5,017 nt of DNA from an uncultured Bacteroidota bacterium. GTDB lineage: Bacteria; Bacteroidota; Bacteroidia; Bacteroidales; SZUA-534. Location: the NCBI GenBank assembly GCA_937900725.1, contig CALCFP010000349.1:1-5017 (forward strand), written 5' to 3'. Position numbers and translations under genes: made by a program. Below the pieces are notes generated by a model. It had not been told where the DNA came from, ran no database searches, and was given only the letters and a program-made list of their open reading frames with translations. Positions 1 through 5,017 of the stretch are shown here, one piece after another; the stretch's first letter is position 1; each line of letters opens with the position of its first letter.

Positions 1-430
1 CGTAGTCACGATTACGCTTAGCAATATGGCGGATAAGCGTCGGCACCGATGCGCGCAGGTAAATGAGCAGGTCGGGTGGCTGAATGAATTTGCTCATCAG
101 TTCGAACGACGAGAAGTATGTGTTGAAGTCGCGGGTGCTTAGCAGGCCCATATCGTGCAGGTTGGGCGCAAATATGTGCGCATCTTCATAAATTGTACGG
201 TCTTGTACAACTGTCTTTCCCGACTTCAGTATTTGCAGGATTTGGTTGTATCTGCTGTTTAGGAAGAAAATCTGCAAGTTGAACGACCATCGTTGCATAT
301 CGTTGTAGAAGTCGTTCATATACGGGTTGTCGGCCTCTTCGTAATGGGCTTCCCACTTGAAGTTTTTTGCCAAAAGTTTGGTCAGGGTCGTCTTGCCCGA
401 GCCAATGTTTCCTGCTATTCCGATATACAT
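1..430 (-). CDS. Deoxynucleoside kinase (dNK/dAK-dGK family), N-terminal part, cut by left edge
   Basis: Cytosolic salvage enzyme that transfers the gamma phosphate of ATP (or another NTP) to the 5'-OH of a deoxynucleoside. I read it as the reverse complement from ATG at 428-430. The 143 visible residues hold a P-loop GNIGSGKT (residues 7-14), an acidic EEADNPY segment (31-37) where this family carries its catalytic Glu, the long helix MQRWSFNLQIFFL, the DRS-type motif as QDRTIYED (76-83), PDLLIYLRAS (119-128), and an Arg-rich segment RHIAKRNRD (134-142) where the LID begins. The family is usually about 200-220 residues, so roughly a third lies outside the window. The start is secure because the P-loop begins a few residues after it, as is normal in the family. 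There is no clear Shine-Dalgarno; the upstream bases are A-rich. Substrate preference (dA, dG, dC or broad) cannot be read from this part. Confidence 0.93.
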   Translation of the reverse strand, partial: MYIGIAGNIGSGKTTLTKLLAKNFKWEAHYEEADNPYMNDFYNDMQRWSFNLQIFFLNSRYNQILQILKSGKTVVQDRTIYEDAHIFAPNLHDMGLLSTRDFNTYFSSFELMSKFIQPPDLLIYLRASVPTLIRHIAKRNRDY

Positions 431-453
431 TTTTTCGATTTTTAATTGCGGGT

Positions 454-484
454 TAAATTTAGTCTTTTTCGCTTTTCTTGAAAA
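454..484 (-). promoter_or_regulatory. Candidate promoter for the deoxynucleoside kinase
   Basis: On the minus strand, TAAATTTA (454-461) differs from the Bacteroidota -7 consensus TAnnTTTG only in its last base. TTTT (481-484) lies 19 bases upstream, where TTTG is expected. This would give a leader of roughly 20 bases before the ATG at 430. The match is partial and lies in A/T-rich DNA, so it is tentative. Confidence 0.3.
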
Positions 485-607
485 CTAATTGGCGAATTTT
501 TGTTTTTTGCTGAAAATATGGCAAGGGTGCCAATGACGGCGTCGGCATATGTGGCTTTTGCAAACGCGATGGTTTTGCCATTTGTGTATTGTGGCAAGCA
601 GTATTAT

Positions 608-628
608 GAACAAAGAACCCCGGGGTTC
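608..628 (-). terminator. Rho-independent terminator of ddh
   Basis: A perfect 14-base palindrome, GAACCCCGGGGTTC (615-628), can form a GAACC/GGTTC stem with a CCGG loop. On the minus strand it is followed at once by TTTGTTC. It lies 20 bases past the ddh stop codon, which fits an intrinsic terminator separating ddh from the downstream kinase gene. The stem is short and the U-tract is broken by a G, so efficiency may be modest. Confidence 0.65.
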
Positions 629-648
629 CCAATATTTCTAGCAGTATG

Positions 649-1548
649 TTATACAAGATGTGCCACTATGTCTTCGCGGTCGCCGTATAGGAAATCGACA
701 ACTGGAATCTCGATAAGTGTGTAGCAGCCTGGTTTCTGTCTCATTGCTGCGCGGGCCGAGTTTACAAGCACCTGACCTGTGAGGGCAGGGTTGTTTATCT
801 TCATTTTGAATTCGAACAACTGGTTCTGGGTCTTTCCTGATACGCCTTTGCGTTCAAGCAGTACGCCGTGTCCCATATCGCGGCAGTCATCTACGCTTGC
901 TACAGGAATGACGTGCAGTTCGTCGTGTGCGAAATAGTCGTCGGCTTTAAGTTCGTCGTAAACCTGCTGTGCGGTGAATCCGTCTTCAAGTTCGACATAT
1001 ACAAGACGGCTGTGGATGCCTGCACCTTGCGGCATTGTCATTGACAAGGCGTTCTTGACACCTTTCTTTGAGCGTGCAACTACAGAGTGTCCCATACTCA
1101 TTCCTGGACCGAAATTGGTCCAAGTCAGGCCTTTGGGTGCAAGGCTTTGCATCAGTGTGCGCACAATTGAGTCGGAACCTGGGTCCCAACCTGCAGATAT
1201 TATTGAAACTGCGTTGTTGGCCTTTGCAACTGCATCGAGCGAACGGCGCAAATCAACAATCTTTGTATGTATGTCGAAACTGTCAACAGTGTTGATGCCT
1301 AAAGCAAGGCATTCCTTGGCGTATTGTTCAACGCTTCGGGTTGGTGTGGACAAAATGGCCACGTCAACGTCCTTTAGTTCCGATATCGATTTTACTACTG
1401 CGAAATCAGCGAGTTCTGCTGGTTTGTCTTCGTCGCCGTTGCGACGTACAATTCCTGCAACTTCCATATCAGGCGAGGTGAGCACTGCGTCAAGTACATA
1501 ATGACCAATGTTTCCATAGCCTACAATTGCAACTCTTGTCTTTTTCAT
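649..1548 (-). CDS. ddh: meso-Diaminopimelate D-dehydrogenase
   Basis: Cytosolic enzyme that reductively aminates L-tetrahydrodipicolinate with ammonia and NADPH to give meso-DAP in one step, bypassing the acylated four-enzyme route; the product feeds peptidoglycan and lysine. The 299-residue protein starts with a Rossmann fingerprint GYGNIG (10-15), followed by IVRRN (33-37), whose Arg pair suits NADP(H). Later come STPTRSVEQYA (67-77), VDSFDIH (88-94), the family segment SAGWDPGSDS (118-127), GPGMSMGHS (147-155), QGAGIHSR (174-181) and the C-terminal NNPALTGQ (252-259), all expected of Ddh. Length is typical of the family and no key segment is missing. Start is ATG at 1546-1548, with an A/T-rich upstream and no clear Shine-Dalgarno. 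A hairpin terminator lies 20 bases past the stop, so it is probably monocistronic. It is transcribed divergently from the DUF819/barrel operon. Confidence 0.95.
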   Translation of the reverse strand: MKKTRVAIVGYGNIGHYVLDAVLTSPDMEVAGIVRRNGDEDKPAELADFAVVKSISELKDVDVAILSTPTRSVEQYAKECLALGINTVDSFDIHTKIVDLRRSLDAVAKANNAVSIISAGWDPGSDSIVRTLMQSLAPKGLTWTNFGPGMSMGHSVVARSKKGVKNALSMTMPQGAGIHSRLVYVELEDGFTAQQVYDELKADDYFAHDELHVIPVASVDDCRDMGHGVLLERKGVSGKTQNQLFEFKMKINNPALTGQVLVNSARAAMRQKPGCYTLIEIPVVDFLYGDREDIVAHLV

Positions 1549-1569
1549 ATTCTTAAAATTTTATCATCA

Positions 1570-1601
1570 CAAAGAAAAAAAGAAGTTGGGCGTGTTGCAA
1601 T
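1570..1601 (-). promoter_or_regulatory. Candidate ddh promoter
   Basis: Reading the minus strand, TTTCTTTG (plus-strand 1570-1577) matches the Bacteroidota -7 box TAnnTTTG except for one base. ATTG (1598-1601) lies 20 bases upstream in place of TTTG. Transcription would start about 15-20 bases before the ddh ATG. The run of T residues around it makes chance matches easy, so confidence is low. Confidence 0.33.
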
Positions 1602-1679
1602 TTTTTTTGACTGCCCGCCTTTAAACTGTCAATGATGGATATATATCTATAAATCAATATATTGTTTAATTTTTGGCTA

Positions 1680-1710
1680 TTTGGCGCCGTTACGTAATTA
1701 ACTGATTTTG
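1680..1710 (+). promoter_or_regulatory. Candidate upstream promoter of the DUF819/barrel operon
   Basis: TTTG (1680-1683) is followed after exactly 19 bases by TGATTTTG (1703-1710), which is one mismatch from the Bacteroidota TAnnTTTG box. Transcription would begin near 1715-1717, giving a leader of about 165 bases that starts almost exactly at the outermost inverted repeat described below. Spacing and both boxes agree better here than at the downstream candidate, but no experimental support is visible. Confidence 0.4.
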
Positions 1711-1716
1711 ATTGCG

Positions 1717-1808
1717 GGCAGATTGTCTGACGTTTGTATGTGGTGTTTTATGGAACTTCCCGTAAAACTGACATTTTTCAGTTTTAACGTCAACCCATAG
1801 CATCTGCC
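1717..1808 (+). promoter_or_regulatory. Possible structured 5' leader (nested inverted repeats)
   Basis: Two 7-base inverted repeats are nested: GGCAGAT (1717-1723) with ATCTGCC (1802-1808), and inside it TGACGTT (1728-1734) with AACGTCA (1786-1792). The space they enclose holds the two overlapping hairpins at 1745-1786. As RNA this would form an outer helix, an asymmetric internal loop, a second helix and a terminal hairpin. A single 7-base pair of repeats is close to chance for this length; the nesting around a further strong hairpin is what makes it notable. It matches no riboswitch class I recognise. Folding is inferred by eye only. Confidence 0.33.
1745..1786 (+). promoter_or_regulatory. 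Two overlapping, mutually exclusive hairpins (or tandem operator sites)
   Basis: Hairpin A pairs GTTTTATGG (1745-1753) with CCGTAAAAC (1760-1768): nine pairs including one G-U, six-base loop. Hairpin B pairs TAAAACTGA (1763-1771) with TCAGTTTTA (1778-1786): nine Watson-Crick pairs, six-base loop. Both need bases 1763-1768, so only one can form at a time, the arrangement seen in attenuators and switching leaders. No T-tract follows hairpin B, so it is not a plain terminator. Alternatively the GTTTTA/TAAAAC/GTTTTA series is a set of DNA sites for a dimeric regulator. The repeats themselves are certain; the role is inferred. Confidence 0.5.
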
Positions 1809-1830
1809 GATATGTCCAATGTATTAGTTA

Positions 1831-1859
1831 TTTGGCACAGAAACAATTATCTTTATTTG
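1831..1859 (+). promoter_or_regulatory. Alternative, start-proximal promoter of the DUF819 gene
   Basis: TTTG (1831-1834, within TTTGGCAC) and TTTATTTG (1852-1859) are separated by 17 bases, shorter than the usual 19-21. The second box has one mismatch to TAnnTTTG. If used, the leader would be under 25 bases and would exclude the hairpins, which would then act as upstream DNA sites. It is the weaker of the two candidates because of spacing. Confidence 0.22.
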
Positions 1860-1882
1860 TTAACCGATAAAAAGGATAGAAT

Positions 1883-3049
1883 ATGGGTGCAACAGTTATT
1901 ATTACAGTCATTTACCTGCTTTCGCCAATAATCATTGCGTTGGCGTTTCAGCGGTACAGGATTGTGCAGAAGGTGGGCACGGTGATTGTCGCCTACGCCA
2001 TCGGCATTGTGCTGGCTTTGAGCGGATTCGTGAAAGTTGGTGGCGGGCAGATGCTCGACAGTGTGCAGAATGTCATTATGAATGTGTCGGTGCCGTTGGC
2101 TATCCCGCTTATGCTTTTCGGGTGCAATTTCAAACTTTGGACACACTCGTTGCCCAAGACCATACTGGCACTTGTCGGCGGACTTTTGTCGATAGTGGTT
2201 GCCGTAGTCGCGGCGTTCTTTGTTTTCCGCGATAGCGGCATTGGCGGGCTCAACCGCATTTCGGGCCTTATGGTCGGGATATATACAGGCGGGACACTGA
2301 ATTTCTTTGCGCTCGGTTCGGCTCTTCGTGTCGATGAGTCGGCAATACTGCTTGTGTATGCATTTGAAATGCTTGTCACAATGCCACTTCTGATGTTCAT
2401 AGTGGCAGGCGGTTACCGCATTTTCCGTCGCCTGCTCCCATTTCCCGACGAGTCGGTAAGCATATCGGCAAGCACAGCGTCTAGCGGTAGCGGTGTCGAG
2501 AACTATGGCGGAATATTTGCCAAAGGCGTTTTTGGCAAGGCTATGCTTGGGCTTTTGTTGTCGGCAGGATTCCTGGCCGTTGCCGTAGGCATCTCGATGC
2601 TCGTTACAGGCGTGCTCAACGAACTTGTTATTATATTGGTGATAACCACCTTGTCTATCATTGCATCTTTTTCAGGCAAAATTAGGTCGTTGCCAAAAAC
2701 ATTCGAGTTGGGAATGATTCTGATACTGATGTTCAGCGTGGTTGTAGCCTCTAAATTCGATGTCAGTTGCCTCAATTCGTCGGCATTTGCGCTTATGGGA
2801 TTCGTATTTTTTGTGATGATAAGTTCGGTTTTGCTACATTTGCTGCTGTGCCGTCTGTTCCGTGTCAGTGGCGATTTGTTCACGGTGGCCAATGTGGGGT
2901 TGCTCTGCTCGCCGCCGTTCATTCCGCCTGTCGTGGGTGCAATGAAGAACCGCAAGGTGCTGATAAGTGGCATCATCATCGGACTGGTCGGCTACGCTGT
3001 TGGCACGTACCTTGGCGTAGGATTGGCCTGGTTGCTTAACTTGTTTTGA
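1883..3049 (+). CDS. DUF819 (YjcL-like) family polytopic inner-membrane protein, putative transporter
   Basis: A 388-residue integral membrane protein with about 10-11 hydrophobic segments (roughly 5-22, 31-49, 66-84, 92-116, 127-149, 153-178, 217-243, 246-262, 276-292, 302-324, 335-386). A polar, Ser-rich linker (about 187-212) divides it into two halves. The first half carries GIYTGGTLNFFALG (132-145), a hallmark of DUF819; the second carries ANVG (336-339) and a Gly-rich final helix GIIIGLVGYAVGTYLG (363-378), also DUF819-like. Length agrees with Bacillus YjcL (about 390-400). From memory the family belongs to the CPA/AT-type transporter clan; its substrate is unknown. Start is ATG 1883-1885, six bases after a good AAAGGA (1871-1876), unusual in a window otherwise without Shine-Dalgarno sequences. 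It is the first gene of an operon with the outer-membrane barrel, divergent from ddh. A LysO-type exporter was considered, but length and motifs fit DUF819 better. Confidence 0.82.
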   Translation: MGATVIITVIYLLSPIIIALAFQRYRIVQKVGTVIVAYAIGIVLALSGFVKVGGGQMLDSVQNVIMNVSVPLAIPLMLFGCNFKLWTHSLPKTILALVGGLLSIVVAVVAAFFVFRDSGIGGLNRISGLMVGIYTGGTLNFFALGSALRVDESAILLVYAFEMLVTMPLLMFIVAGGYRIFRRLLPFPDESVSISASTASSGSGVENYGGIFAKGVFGKAMLGLLLSAGFLAVAVGISMLVTGVLNELVIILVITTLSIIASFSGKIRSLPKTFELGMILILMFSVVVASKFDVSCLNSSAFALMGFVFFVMISSVLLHLLLCRLFRVSGDLFTVANVGLLCSPPFIPPVVGAMKNRKVLISGIIIGLVGYAVGTYLGVGLAWLLNLF

Positions 3050-3051
3050 TT

Positions 3052-4401
3052 ATGAGACAAATACATATATTCGTCATAGTTGCCATATTGCTTGCGTCGC
3101 ATAAGATTATGGCTCAAGGAGATGTCAAGACGGGCTGGAACTTTGGCGCATTGCCGAGCGTGGCCTTTGATGCCGACCTTGGCTTTCAGTATGGAGCCTT
3201 GACCAACATCTTTTACTACGGCGACGGATCCACATATCCCGAATATATGCATTCAATATATGCTGAATCGGCCTATACAACAAAGAAGAACGGGCTTTTC
3301 CGCCTCGATTTCGATTCTCGTTCACTCATTCCCGACCATCAACTGACCATTGATATTGCCTACATTCCTGATGCAATGTGCGATTTCGCGGGATTCAACG
3401 GCTATCAGTCGGTTTATAATGCGGAGTGGAGCGACGACGAGAGTGCCGATTATCGATCACGTGCGTTCTACAAGTATCGGCGCAATATGTTCCGTGCCAC
3501 AGCCGATATTCAGGGCTCGCTTTCCGATTTGGTAAAATGGAACATCGGCTGTGGCGCTTTCAATTTTGATGTGAGTGATGTAAATATTGGCAAGTTGAAC
3601 CGCGGGCAATCTGACGATAAGAAACTGCCCGACATCGACGGCCTGTTCGAAAAATACCGTCAATGGGGCTTGCTGAAGCCAAACGAGACTGACGGCGGTT
3701 TCTTCCCATACATTCACGCGGGCTTGTCGTATGACAGCCGAAACTTCAGTTCGGCGCCTTCGTCGGGAATCTGGGCAGATGCTTTTTTGACCTATACGGC
3801 TTCATTTGGCGACAGAAGCAATTTCAACAGCCTTAAACTGAATGCCAATTTCAGGCAATACATATCAGTAGGCACGCCAAGGCTGGTGTTCGCATACAGG
3901 GTGGGGGCGCAGTTCAGCCTTGCTGGCGACACGCCGTTTTATATGAGTGGCTATCACAACGTGCTACAGTTGAAGCGAGTGCTGTACGAGAGCCTTGGAG
4001 GCTCAAGTTCGATGCGTGGCGTGATGCGGTGCCGAGTGTTGTCGCGCGGTTTCGCGTTGGCCAATATCGAGATGAGAATAAAACTGGTCAATTTTGATAT
4101 TGGCGGTCAGCATTTTTATGTGGCTGTCAATCCGTTGGTTGATGTGGGTATGGTATTGCAACCTTTCGACATCGACGAGAATAAGGTTCGCGAGGCAGTC
4201 GCTTCAACAGGTGACAATGTTGACGAATATTTCAAGTTTGACAAGTCGGACATATACAAGCCTCACGCATCTGGCGGTATGGGCTTGAAGGTGGCTATGA
4301 ACGAGAATTTCATTTTCTCGGTCGATTGGGCGACGCCTTTCAACGAACAGGACAACGGAAAAAAATCTAATCTGTATGTCAAAATGGGATACCTGTTCTA
4401 G
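3052..4401 (+). CDS. Barrel-only Omp85/BamA-superfamily outer-membrane protein (no POTRA)
   Basis: A 449-residue exported protein. Residues 1-21 form a signal peptide (MRQIHIFVIVAILLA, cleavage probably after IMA before QG), directing it to the periplasm and then the outer membrane. The rest is made of alternating amphipathic strands and ends YVKMGYLF, with the C-terminal Phe typical of BAM substrates. Omp85/D15 hallmarks are YDSRNFSSAPSSG (227-239), the lid-loop motif as SMRGV (320-324, RG conserved), ANIEMRIKL (337-345), PLVDVGMV (361-368) and SGGMGLKVAMNENFIFSVDWATPF (407-430 region). About 425 mature residues suffice for a 16-strand barrel and leave no room for POTRA repeats. I chose ATG 3052 over an in-frame TTG at 3046, which overlaps the upstream stop. 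The gap after that stop is two bases, so translation is probably coupled. Annotation pipelines may call it BamA/TamA family; its job here is unknown. Confidence 0.8.
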   Translation: MRQIHIFVIVAILLASHKIMAQGDVKTGWNFGALPSVAFDADLGFQYGALTNIFYYGDGSTYPEYMHSIYAESAYTTKKNGLFRLDFDSRSLIPDHQLTIDIAYIPDAMCDFAGFNGYQSVYNAEWSDDESADYRSRAFYKYRRNMFRATADIQGSLSDLVKWNIGCGAFNFDVSDVNIGKLNRGQSDDKKLPDIDGLFEKYRQWGLLKPNETDGGFFPYIHAGLSYDSRNFSSAPSSGIWADAFLTYTASFGDRSNFNSLKLNANFRQYISVGTPRLVFAYRVGAQFSLAGDTPFYMSGYHNVLQLKRVLYESLGGSSSMRGVMRCRVLSRGFALANIEMRIKLVNFDIGGQHFYVAVNPLVDVGMVLQPFDIDENKVREAVASTGDNVDEYFKFDKSDIYKPHASGGMGLKVAMNENFIFSVDWATPFNEQDNGKKSNLYVKMGYLF

Positions 4402-4449
4402 GGGCAGGTGACTGGGACTGTGTCTGACAAGAAATCATCATAAGTCGTT
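4402..4449. other. Convergent 48-base gap without a visible terminator
   Basis: This short space separates the barrel stop (TAG 4399-4401) from the stop of the convergent ATPase gene (TAA, plus-strand 4450-4452). I see only a 9-base near-palindrome TGTCTGACA (4421-4429) and no G/C-rich hairpin followed by T residues on either strand. Termination may depend on Rho, or the two transcripts may overlap at their 3' ends. Confidence 0.5.
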
Positions 4450-5017
4450 TTAGCGTAATTCGCATTTTATCCACAAGGCAAAAAACTGGTCGCAAGCAGA
4501 ATATGTGCCGTTGTCATTGGTTATGAAATCCTTGTCAAGCAGGCCTTTGACGGCAGATGCCACACTGCTTGCCGATGTTAGTTTGTGCCTTTTTATAAAC
4601 TGCGCACCATTCAGTTCCTTGATTTTACCATCTTTGACTATTGCTACAAAAACATCTCTCTGCTTGTCAGGCAATAGATAAAATAAAGAATTATATGTGT
4701 CGGAAGAAAGGCTCAAAATGTAGTCTATGGCGTCGTTTACCATATCGGTTGTACACGTGGAGCCCGCTTCTGTTTTTGCGAATAGCACATTCAAGACCCT
4801 GTGCATATAACTTGTAATGGCATCGAATTTGTCATAAAGCATAGGTACAACGTCAGCATCGAGGTGCTTGTTTGATTCTGTAAATTTACGTTCGGCGAAT
4901 TCAGAATATGCCTTAAGGCTTAACGGCTGAAGATTTATCAATACAACAGATTGGTAGAACGGTCGGGCAGGCGATGTGAACATTCCGTTCATCAAGTGAC
5001 GTTGTGAGCCTGAAAAT
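4450..5017 (-). CDS. Archaeal-type P-loop ATPase, C-terminal part, cut by right edge
   Basis: The frame stays open to the window end, so the N-terminus with the expected Walker A and B motifs is missing; a TTG at 4993-4995 is internal, not a start. The visible 188 residues begin FSGSQRHLMNGMFTSPARPF, a strong signature of the STAND/AAA-like ATPases (Pfam ATPase_2 type) common in Bacteroidota and archaea: the GS step after the Walker B/sensor strand, then SPARPFYQ. After a helical section comes a winged-helix-like tail, LPDKQRDVFVAIVKDG (the helix-turn-helix region continues through GAQFIKRHKLTSASSV), ending CDQFFALWIK, similar to the family's usual FFxLWL ending. Full members are around 350-400 residues. 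Role is unclear; some relatives are linked to mobile or toxin-like loci. Its GC content (about 40% on sample lines) is below that of its neighbours. Confidence 0.8.
   Translation of the reverse strand, partial: FSGSQRHLMNGMFTSPARPFYQSVVLINLQPLSLKAYSEFAERKFTESNKHLDADVVPMLYDKFDAITSYMHRVLNVLFAKTEAGSTCTTDMVNDAIDYILSLSSDTYNSLFYLLPDKQRDVFVAIVKDGKIKELNGAQFIKRHKLTSASSVASAVKGLLDKDFITNDNGTYSACDQFFALWIKCELR

Larger units (their letters stand above)
1549..1882. other. 334-base divergent intergenic region between ddh and the DUF819 gene
   Basis: I see no credible coding sequence here. The ddh side (1549-1610) is A/T-rich and carries its candidate promoter. An extremely A/T-rich core (about 1635-1680, with ATATATATCTAT and similar) could be flexible or UP-element-like DNA. 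From 1680 rightward there are two promoter-like arrangements facing the DUF819 gene and a dense set of inverted repeats (1717-1808). An 8-base inverted repeat CTGCCCGC (1611-1618) / GCGGGCAG (1714-1721) also exists, but about one such match is expected by chance in a region this long. No tRNA-like fold and no recognisable lysine-riboswitch core was found. Confidence 0.6.

Noticed and set aside
519..532. TGGCA-AGGG-TGCCA five-pair hairpin followed by TATTTTC on the minus strand, as a second ddh terminator.
   Set aside because: The stem is short and the U-tract poor, and a better terminator lies closer to ddh at 608-628.
459..656. 65-residue minus-strand open frame between ddh and the kinase, and the 74-residue plus-strand frame at 500-724.
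   Set aside because: The minus frame overlaps the end of ddh and runs through the ddh terminator hairpin; the plus frame is largely antisense to ddh. Neither resembles a protein, and the bases include promoter-like A/T-rich DNA.
974..1501. 175-residue open frame on the plus strand, antisense to ddh.
   Set aside because: It is a shadow of a well-identified gene: Ser/Thr-rich composition typical of reversed codons, no ribosome site and no recognisable motif.
1831..1851. TTTGGCAC as the -24 element of a sigma-54 promoter; a similar TTGGCACCCTTGC on the minus strand near 520-532.
   Set aside because: In neither place does a GC dinucleotide lie ten bases after the GG, so the -24/-12 geometry fails.
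1711..1882. Lysine riboswitch upstream of a possible lysine-related transporter.
   Set aside because: None of the conserved core sequence I expect for that class is visible; the inverted repeats are arranged differently.
1853..2979. Long minus-strand frames inside the DUF819 gene (1853-2146, 1993-2400, 2503-2979).
   Set aside because: They lie opposite a convincing membrane protein and have no coding character of their own; absence of stops follows from the codon use of the real gene.
1..5017. CRISPR array, tRNA, rRNA, insertion sequence or attachment site.
   Set aside because: No regularly spaced repeats, no cloverleaf-like sequence, no transposase and no paired terminal inverted repeats were seen on either strand.

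Overview
The window looks like a piece of a Bacteroidales-type (Bacteroidota) chromosome. The reasons are the gene content (a Bacteroidota-style deoxynucleoside kinase, meso-diaminopimelate dehydrogenase, a barrel-only Omp85 protein and an archaeal-type ATPase with a winged-helix tail), very A/T-rich intergenic DNA, few Shine-Dalgarno sequences, and promoter-like boxes resembling the Bacteroidota TTTG / TAnnTTTG pattern. Core genes are roughly 50% GC by hand count on sample lines. The species cannot be named from the sequence.

Layout. Left edge to 430, minus strand: N-terminal 143 residues of a deoxynucleoside kinase, cut by the window edge. 431-648: non-coding, holding a compact hairpin plus U-tract terminator for the next gene and a weak promoter for the kinase. 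649-1548, minus: complete ddh, which makes meso-DAP for peptidoglycan and lysine. 1549-1882: a 334-base divergent intergenic region with promoter-like boxes on both strands and an unusual cluster of inverted repeats, two of which form mutually exclusive hairpins. 1883-3049, plus: a DUF819 (YjcL-like) polytopic inner-membrane protein. 3052-4401, plus: a secreted outer-membrane beta-barrel of the Omp85/BamA superfamily without POTRA domains, starting two bases after the previous stop. 4450 to the right edge, minus: C-terminal 188 residues of an archaeal-type ATPase, convergent with the barrel gene and clearly more A/T-rich.

How the parts may work together. The DUF819 and barrel genes almost certainly form a two-gene operon, pairing a putative inner-membrane carrier with an outer-membrane barrel. 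Its divergent neighbour makes meso-DAP, so one hypothesis is that the pair handles a wall-related amino acid or peptide. This rests on context only. The most distinctive non-coding signal is the leader upstream of the DUF819 gene, where one TAAAAC segment can pair with a GTTTTA on either side, inside two further nested inverted repeats. It could be an RNA switch or a multi-site operator.
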